Made by a program: the position numbers and the translations under genes
Assembly (NCBI GenBank): GCA_964471945.1
Contig: CAYYIJ010000023.1
Coordinates: 1 to 27,589 of the forward strand
Length of the DNA stretch: 27,589 nt
Direction of reading: 5' to 3'
Source: JASEHD01 sp964471945
GTDB taxonomy: Bacteria > Bacteroidota > Ignavibacteria > UBA10030 > SZUA-254
The notes under the pieces: generated by a model
The model's input: the letters and a program-made list of their open reading frames with translations, nothing else
Databases searched by the model: none
What the model was told of the DNA's origin: nothing
Part shown: positions 22,738 to 27,589 of the stretch, piece after piece
Layout: the number at the start of each line of letters is the position of its first letter
How positions within the stretch are numbered: position 1 is the stretch's first letter

Positions 22738-25700
22738 ATGACAATCATAAAAGCTTTATTGTTAAGTTTCCTGATGGTTCTATTACTTAATCCGGGAATA
22801 ATATCTGCTCAATCAACAACAGGAAACGTCCAAGGGACGGTAGTAGATGGTCCTGATAAAAATCCGTTAGTGGGTATTTTAGTAAATATTAAAGGGTACA
22901 CATACTCAACCTATACAAACGAATCTGGTTTGTACGAAATCAAGTTTATTCCAGAAGGTACCTATACTATTGTTGTACAAACTTTTGAGATACCAAACGT
23001 ACCGATAATTTCGGGTCAGACAACAATCCAGAATTTTTGGCTTAATCAGCCCGATCTTGTTGTAACTACAGTTTCATCGGATGGCGATGGTTCTTTGCGG
23101 CAAGCTATATTGGATGCAAATTTTACAAATAGGATAAAGGAAACAATATCCTTTGACATCGTCGGCGCTTCCCCGCCATTCACAATTCAACCCACTTCAC
23201 CATTACCTTCAATCACCGATCCTGTTGTAATCGACGGAACGTCACAACCCGGTTATACAGGAACTCCTATAACTGAAATTGATGGCAGTTCATCAGGACT
23301 TTCAACTGGAAACGGACTACACATTACCACTGACAATTGCACAATAAAAGGTTTAATCATCACAAATTTCGATGATCCGGGCTACGCAGGTATAACTATA
23401 GAGGGTGGAAATGATAATGTAATTGAAGGGAATTATATTGGCAACCACGGATCCGCAAAAGGTAATTATATCGGTATTCGTTTACTGCACTCAAGTTCTA
23501 ATGTGATTGGAGGTTCGGAGATTTCAAATCGTAATATTATTTCCGGTAATCTTGCGGCTAATATTTCTATAGAAAAAAATCATACCACATTACTCTCTAA
23601 TAACAACAAAATTCAGAATAATTATATTGGTACCGATGTTACAGGGATTTATTCCCTTTATACCACAACGTATGACGTAAAACCTTCGGGAATATATCTG
23701 GAAGATGCTGGTAATACTGATATTTTAAACAATATTATTTCGGGAGGAAATAAATACGGAATTTATCTCAATGATCCACTTACATTCCGCAATAATGTTC
23801 AAGGGAATTTAATCGGAACAAATTCTACGCTGACCACACCGCTCGGAAATGAAATTGGCATATACATAACTGGCGGAGCCACTAATAACAGTATCGGTCC
23901 CAATAATGTTATTGCTTATAATGAGCAATCTGGCATTTTCATAGATGATGGTACAAGTAACCAAATATTGTCAAATTCAATTTTCGGGAATGGGGGACTC
24001 GGAATTGATATGGGAGTTTTGTCCGACATACCGGACGGAGTCACGCCTAATGATGAACAAGATATTGACTCAGGTCCGAATGATCTTCAAAATTATCCAA
24101 TCTTGGATTTTGCAGCAAGCGATCTTGGTGTGGTAGTCGGTTCTCTGAACAGCACACCGAATAGTCCATTCTTAATTCAATTTTTTGTCAACGCGGAACA
24201 AGATCCCACCGGTTATGGCGAGGGTCAAACATATATAGGTCAAATTGGATTTGTAATGACTGATGACGACGGTAATGCGTATTTCGGTTTTGATTTGCCA
24301 ACTGAATTATCAAACGGATTATACATAACTGCTACAGCAACCAATTACGATACTGAATTACCGGCAAGCACATCAGAATTTTCAAACGCCGTAAAGATTG
24401 AACCGCGTGTAAAATTCTATGGCGATCATTTTGTCGTGAATACAACCTTATCGGGCATACCGCTGCATTGGACAGACGGTCAAGCAAGCTACAAAATAAG
24501 CACATCTGTACCTGAGGGAGATTTTAGAACCGCCGTTAACAATGGATTTGCAGCCTGGAGTGCACTACCACAAATTAATGCGACAGATGGAGGATTAACC
24601 ACATCATCGTTGTGGGGTGGAAATCCGGATGGCATAAACAACGTTGTATGGATCTCATCAGACTGGGCTGCTACAACCGGAGCCGATGAAAATGTGATAG
24701 CTGTTGCAAGAGTTAGATATAACGCGCTTTCCGGAGTTATGACTGATGTAGATATTGCTTTTAATGGGCAGGATTTTGGATGGGATACAGACAACAACGG
24801 TACCCCAACAAATATGAAAGTTCAAAATGTTAGTACACACGAGATCGGCCACTTATGGGGATTAGGCGATATTTTCAATCCGGGTGACGCATGGTATATT
24901 CCCTCGATGGGATCGGGTAATGAAAACGAGACTATGTATGGATTAATAAAACCCGGAGAGATCAGTAAGCAGGATCTCAATGCAGGTGATATTGCAGGAA
25001 TAAGTTATATTTACAATAACATACCTTCCTCGCGCATTGATATGGTTTTGGTATTTGATGGCTCTTACAGTTATGCGACGACTTATAACGCTTTCCAGCA
25101 ATCAAAGAACAGCGCTGTCGAGCTTATCTCAAAGATGCGTACTGGCGACCGTATCGGTATAGTTCGAATGCCGGACGTAGTAAGTTATCCTTTGACTGAA
25201 ATTACAGGTCCAACAATTCGCGATGCCGCAGTCGCCGCGATTAATGCATTGACACCTGGCGGAATCTGTGCCGTTGGTTCGGGATTATCTACAGCCGATA
25301 ATCTACTCCATCCACCTGATCCGGGGCTTAATGACAAAGCTGTAATATTCTTAAGCGCCTGTGAGGAAAATGCTGCTCCTCTGGCATCAACGGTATTACC
25401 TGAAATTGCCGCTAGTGAAACTTTTGTTTTTACATTGGGATTTGATGGCAGTAGTGGACAAACTGTTGCACAAAATATTGCCACACAGACAGATGCATTG
25501 TATTTTCAAGCCTCGGATGTCACTATTGGATCAATCGTTGATGAAATCTGGAATAGTTTGCTTGGTTATCAATATATCGCTGATACGACCGAATATTACG
25601 ATGGTATCAGATGGCAGGGTGGTATAAGGTGGCAAGGGGGAATCAGATGGCAAGGAGGCATCAGATGGCAGGGAGCTTTAGCCATACAGCCCGGGATCAG

Positions 25701-27540
25701 ATGGCAAGGAAGCGATTTTTCACTTGAACTGGAATTAACCATAAACGGAAATATTGTTTTAATAACTCCATCAAACGCTTCATCTTACGGGATCGAATAC
25801 TTTAATGGACCTTCTTATAAATATTATAATATCAACAATTTAATATTTGATGATATGGTGCTTATAGTCAAAGTCATAGATCCCCCGCAACTCGGTTCGC
25901 CTGTTTATTTCTACATCAGTGCCTCATCAGATGTAGTAATGAACGCGGCATTTGATAAAGATACTTATAATCCCGGAGAACAGATAGTAATTTCTTCTCA
26001 AATTTTCGATGGAGGGATTATCAGCGGCGGCGACCATTTGGTCGGAGGCGCTCCCGTTACCGATGCCACCGTTGAAGCTATTGTTAATATCCCGGAAAAT
26101 CCGAATTCCGTGGTGCTACAGCTTGCACACCAGGGCAGCGGTTTATACAGAGGTATGCTGGCAAATACAAACACACCGGGTAATTATAATTTCAAGATAA
26201 CTGGATCCAAAGCGTCGGCGAACGATCCTGACAAAGATGAGTTCCGGAGAGTTCTTAATAGAACTGCATTTGTTGTTCCACCATTTGTTATCCCAAATGA
26301 CATGACGGTACCTTCAAATCCGGGAACATGTGTTGCAAATGTGTACTTTTCGGTATCACCTAATACAATCGTGTGTGATCCTCCTTCCGGTCATGAATTC
26401 GTAATTGGTACTCATGAGGTAACATGTACAAATAATGGAAGTTCAATTGGAAGCTTCACAGTAACTGTACAAAACTTACCACCTGTTGTAAAAATTACGG
26501 GCCCAGCGAGCGGTTCCATATATCCCGTCGGGACACAGGTGACATTCAACGGCTCATTCACGGATGAAAACGGTGACACTCATACAGCATCGTGGAATTT
26601 CGGAAATAATGCTGCTGTGGATGAAAATACAAAAACAATAACCGGAAGTCATACATTCAACACAGCGGGAGTATATCAATTAACGCTGACATTGTCAGAC
26701 CAATGTAACAATACCGCCTCAACATCAACAGTAGACGGGCTCGATGCTTTGATTGTTATTTATGATCCTTCTGCCGGATTCGTAACTGGCGGTGGCTGGA
26801 TTGATTCGCCTCCGGGAGCTTACCCCGCAGATCCTACAATTGTAGGCAAGGCAAACTTCGGATTTGTCTCAAGGTATCAAAAAGGAGCTAAAATTCCGAC
26901 TGGAAATACCGAATTTCGATTTAAAGTTGCAAACATTAATTTCCATTCTTCAAACTATGAATGGTTAGTAATTTCCGGAAATAAAGCCCAGTATAAAGGT
27001 ACTGGTACTATCAATGGTATAGGGAACTATGGTTTCATGCTGACAGCGATTGATGGACATCTTAAAAATGGAGGTGGGGTGGATAAGTTCCGAATTAAAA
27101 TATGGGATAAATCAAACAATAATTCACTTGTATATGATAACCAATTAGGTGAATCGGATGGCAGTCCCCCTTCAACAATAATAGGTGGAGGTTCAATTGT
27201 AATTCATAAAAGTTCAAAATCATCCTCCATATTTATTGATCAGGGAGAACTACCACAGTCGTATGGTCTCTATCAAAATTCACCCAATCCATTTAACCCG
27301 ACGACTAAGCTCCAATATAGCTTGCCATTTACCTCGATTGTCTCTATGGACATATATAATGTACTTGGAGAATTGATAAAATCTGTTGTGAGTGAAATTC
27401 AAGAACCTGGATATTATTCCATTGAATTTGATGGAAAGTCAATACCAAGCGGTGTATATTTTTACTACCTTAAGGCGGTTAGTATTGATGACCAATCTGA
27501 GAATTTCCAAAGTGTGATGAAAATGGTGTTAATCAAATAG
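22738..27540 (+). CDS. Multidomain T9SS-secreted protein with matrixin-like protease site, vWA-like domain and GIRWQG repeats
   Basis: A 1600-residue secreted protein. In order: signal peptide (1-24, cleavage after ISA); carboxypeptidase regulatory-like beta domain (29-91); a linker with SSDGDGSLRQAILDAN (about 107-128), a motif typical before right-handed beta-helices; beta-helix (about 145-420); Ig-like region (450-550); matrixin-type zinc site HEIGHLWGLGD (H701, H705, D711) with a candidate Met-turn M733; vWA-like domain (766-940) beginning VLVFDGSYS; five GIRWQG units (956-991); a mixed beta region; HYR domain (about 1181-1255); PKD domain (1248-1340); post-COAP-like region (1346-1490); and a T9SS type A sorting domain (about 1509-1600) with QNSPNPFNP and a GVYFYYLKA end. 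AAGGAG before ATG 22738 is a strong Shine-Dalgarno. It is probably an outer-surface or released protease/adhesin; its substrate is unknown. I assign domains by motif only. Confidence 0.88.
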   Translation: MTIIKALLLSFLMVLLLNPGIISAQSTTGNVQGTVVDGPDKNPLVGILVNIKGYTYSTYTNESGLYEIKFIPEGTYTIVVQTFEIPNVPIISGQTTIQNFWLNQPDLVVTTVSSDGDGSLRQAILDANFTNRIKETISFDIVGASPPFTIQPTSPLPSITDPVVIDGTSQPGYTGTPITEIDGSSSGLSTGNGLHITTDNCTIKGLIITNFDDPGYAGITIEGGNDNVIEGNYIGNHGSAKGNYIGIRLLHSSSNVIGGSEISNRNIISGNLAANISIEKNHTTLLSNNNKIQNNYIGTDVTGIYSLYTTTYDVKPSGIYLEDAGNTDILNNIISGGNKYGIYLNDPLTFRNNVQGNLIGTNSTLTTPLGNEIGIYITGGATNNSIGPNNVIAYNEQSGIFIDDGTSNQILSNSIFGNGGLGIDMGVLSDIPDGVTPNDEQDIDSGPNDLQNYPILDFAASDLGVVVGSLNSTPNSPFLIQFFVNAEQDPTGYGEGQTYIGQIGFVMTDDDGNAYFGFDLPTELSNGLYITATATNYDTELPASTSEFSNAVKIEPRVKFYGDHFVVNTTLSGIPLHWTDGQASYKISTSVPEGDFRTAVNNGFAAWSALPQINATDGGLTTSSLWGGNPDGINNVVWISSDWAATTGADENVIAVARVRYNALSGVMTDVDIAFNGQDFGWDTDNNGTPTNMKVQNVSTHEIGHLWGLGDIFNPGDAWYIPSMGSGNENETMYGLIKPGEISKQDLNAGDIAGISYIYNNIPSSRIDMVLVFDGSYSYATTYNAFQQSKNSAVELISKMRTGDRIGIVRMPDVVSYPLTEITGPTIRDAAVAAINALTPGGICAVGSGLSTADNLLHPPDPGLNDKAVIFLSACEENAAPLASTVLPEIAASETFVFTLGFDGSSGQTVAQNIATQTDALYFQASDVTIGSIVDEIWNSLLGYQYIADTTEYYDGIRWQGGIRWQGGIRWQGGIRWQGALAIQPGIRWQGSDFSLELELTINGNIVLITPSNASSYGIEYFNGPSYKYYNINNLIFDDMVLIVKVIDPPQLGSPVYFYISASSDVVMNAAFDKDTYNPGEQIVISSQIFDGGIISGGDHLVGGAPVTDATVEAIVNIPENPNSVVLQLAHQGSGLYRGMLANTNTPGNYNFKITGSKASANDPDKDEFRRVLNRTAFVVPPFVIPNDMTVPSNPGTCVANVYFSVSPNTIVCDPPSGHEFVIGTHEVTCTNNGSSIGSFTVTVQNLPPVVKITGPASGSIYPVGTQVTFNGSFTDENGDTHTASWNFGNNAAVDENTKTITGSHTFNTAGVYQLTLTLSDQCNNTASTSTVDGLDALIVIYDPSAGFVTGGGWIDSPPGAYPADPTIVGKANFGFVSRYQKGAKIPTGNTEFRFKVANINFHSSNYEWLVISGNKAQYKGTGTINGIGNYGFMLTAIDGHLKNGGGVDKFRIKIWDKSNNNSLVYDNQLGESDGSPPSTIIGGGSIVIHKSSKSSSIFIDQGELPQSYGLYQNSPNPFNPTTKLQYSLPFTSIVSMDIYNVLGELIKSVVSEIQEPGYYSIEFDGKSIPSGVYFYYLKAVSIDDQSENFQSVMKMVLIK
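25603..25710 (+). repeat. In-frame 18-base tandem repeat encoding GIRWQG
   Basis: Four contiguous 18-base units run from 25603 to 25674. A six-codon spacer (25675-25692) and a fifth unit (25693-25710) follow. Every unit encodes GIRWQG, but third-position and arginine codon choices differ between copies, so the peptide is conserved while the DNA has drifted. The repeat lies directly after the vWA-like domain of the T9SS cargo. Confidence 0.9.
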
Positions 27541-27589
27541 TGCCAAATGACACCTCAAAAATGATTAGATTAGTAAAACAATATGAGGT

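Noticed and set aside
25603..25710. CRISPR-like or minisatellite repeat
   Set aside because: Units are contiguous multiples of three inside a clear reading frame, without unique spacers, so it is a protein repeat.

Overview
The window looks like a low-GC chromosome segment from a member of the FCB group, most likely Ignavibacteria or a close Bacteroidota/Chlorobiota relative. The best evidence is the large protein at the right end. It finishes in a type IX secretion (T9SS) sorting domain with the QNSPNPFNP-type motif typical of Ignavibacteria and relatives. A DUF2723/GT117 membrane protein and mixed Shine-Dalgarno usage fit the same group. No rRNA, tRNA, CRISPR array or intact insertion sequence is visible.

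Layout. (1) 1-1154: a minus-strand protein with a DUF559/VSR-like nuclease fold whose C-terminus may be frameshifted. (2) 1155-1453: an intergenic region with a good promoter candidate and two copies of one hairpin, followed by a tight plus-strand operon of lepA, two unequal signal peptidase I genes and a HemW-type radical SAM protein (1454-6041). (3) 6087-6237: a MITE-like element with terminal inverted repeats and internal palindromes. (4) 6274-15231: an envelope glycan cluster with a DUF2723 membrane protein, three GT4 glycosyltransferases, a Wzx-like flippase and a polysaccharide deacetylase. Most of its internal junctions overlap or are very close. A lipoprotein and a cysteine-rich receiver-domain protein follow (15239-16505). 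(5) 21969-16512, minus strand: a four-gene unit of a geranylgeranyl-reductase-like flavoprotein, a stand-alone cyclic-nucleotide-binding domain, a large zinc-ribbon/class III cyclase/AAA/TPR protein, and an HD-domain phosphohydrolase. (6) 22130-27540: a small secreted protein and a 1600-residue T9SS cargo with a carboxypeptidase-like domain, beta-helix, matrixin-type protease site, vWA-like domain, GIRWQG repeats, HYR, PKD and post-COAP-like regions.

How the parts may work together. Region 2 is housekeeping: translation, signal peptide cleavage and haem trafficking. Region 4 probably builds, modifies and exports a surface glycan. Region 5 is the most system-like part. A nucleotide cyclase is translationally coupled (ATGA overlap) to its likely nucleotide receptor and followed by a hydrolase, so synthesis, sensing and possibly turnover of a cyclic nucleotide are combined with a redox enzyme. 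Region 6 encodes a secreted adhesin- or protease-like product. All functions are inferred from sequence reading alone.
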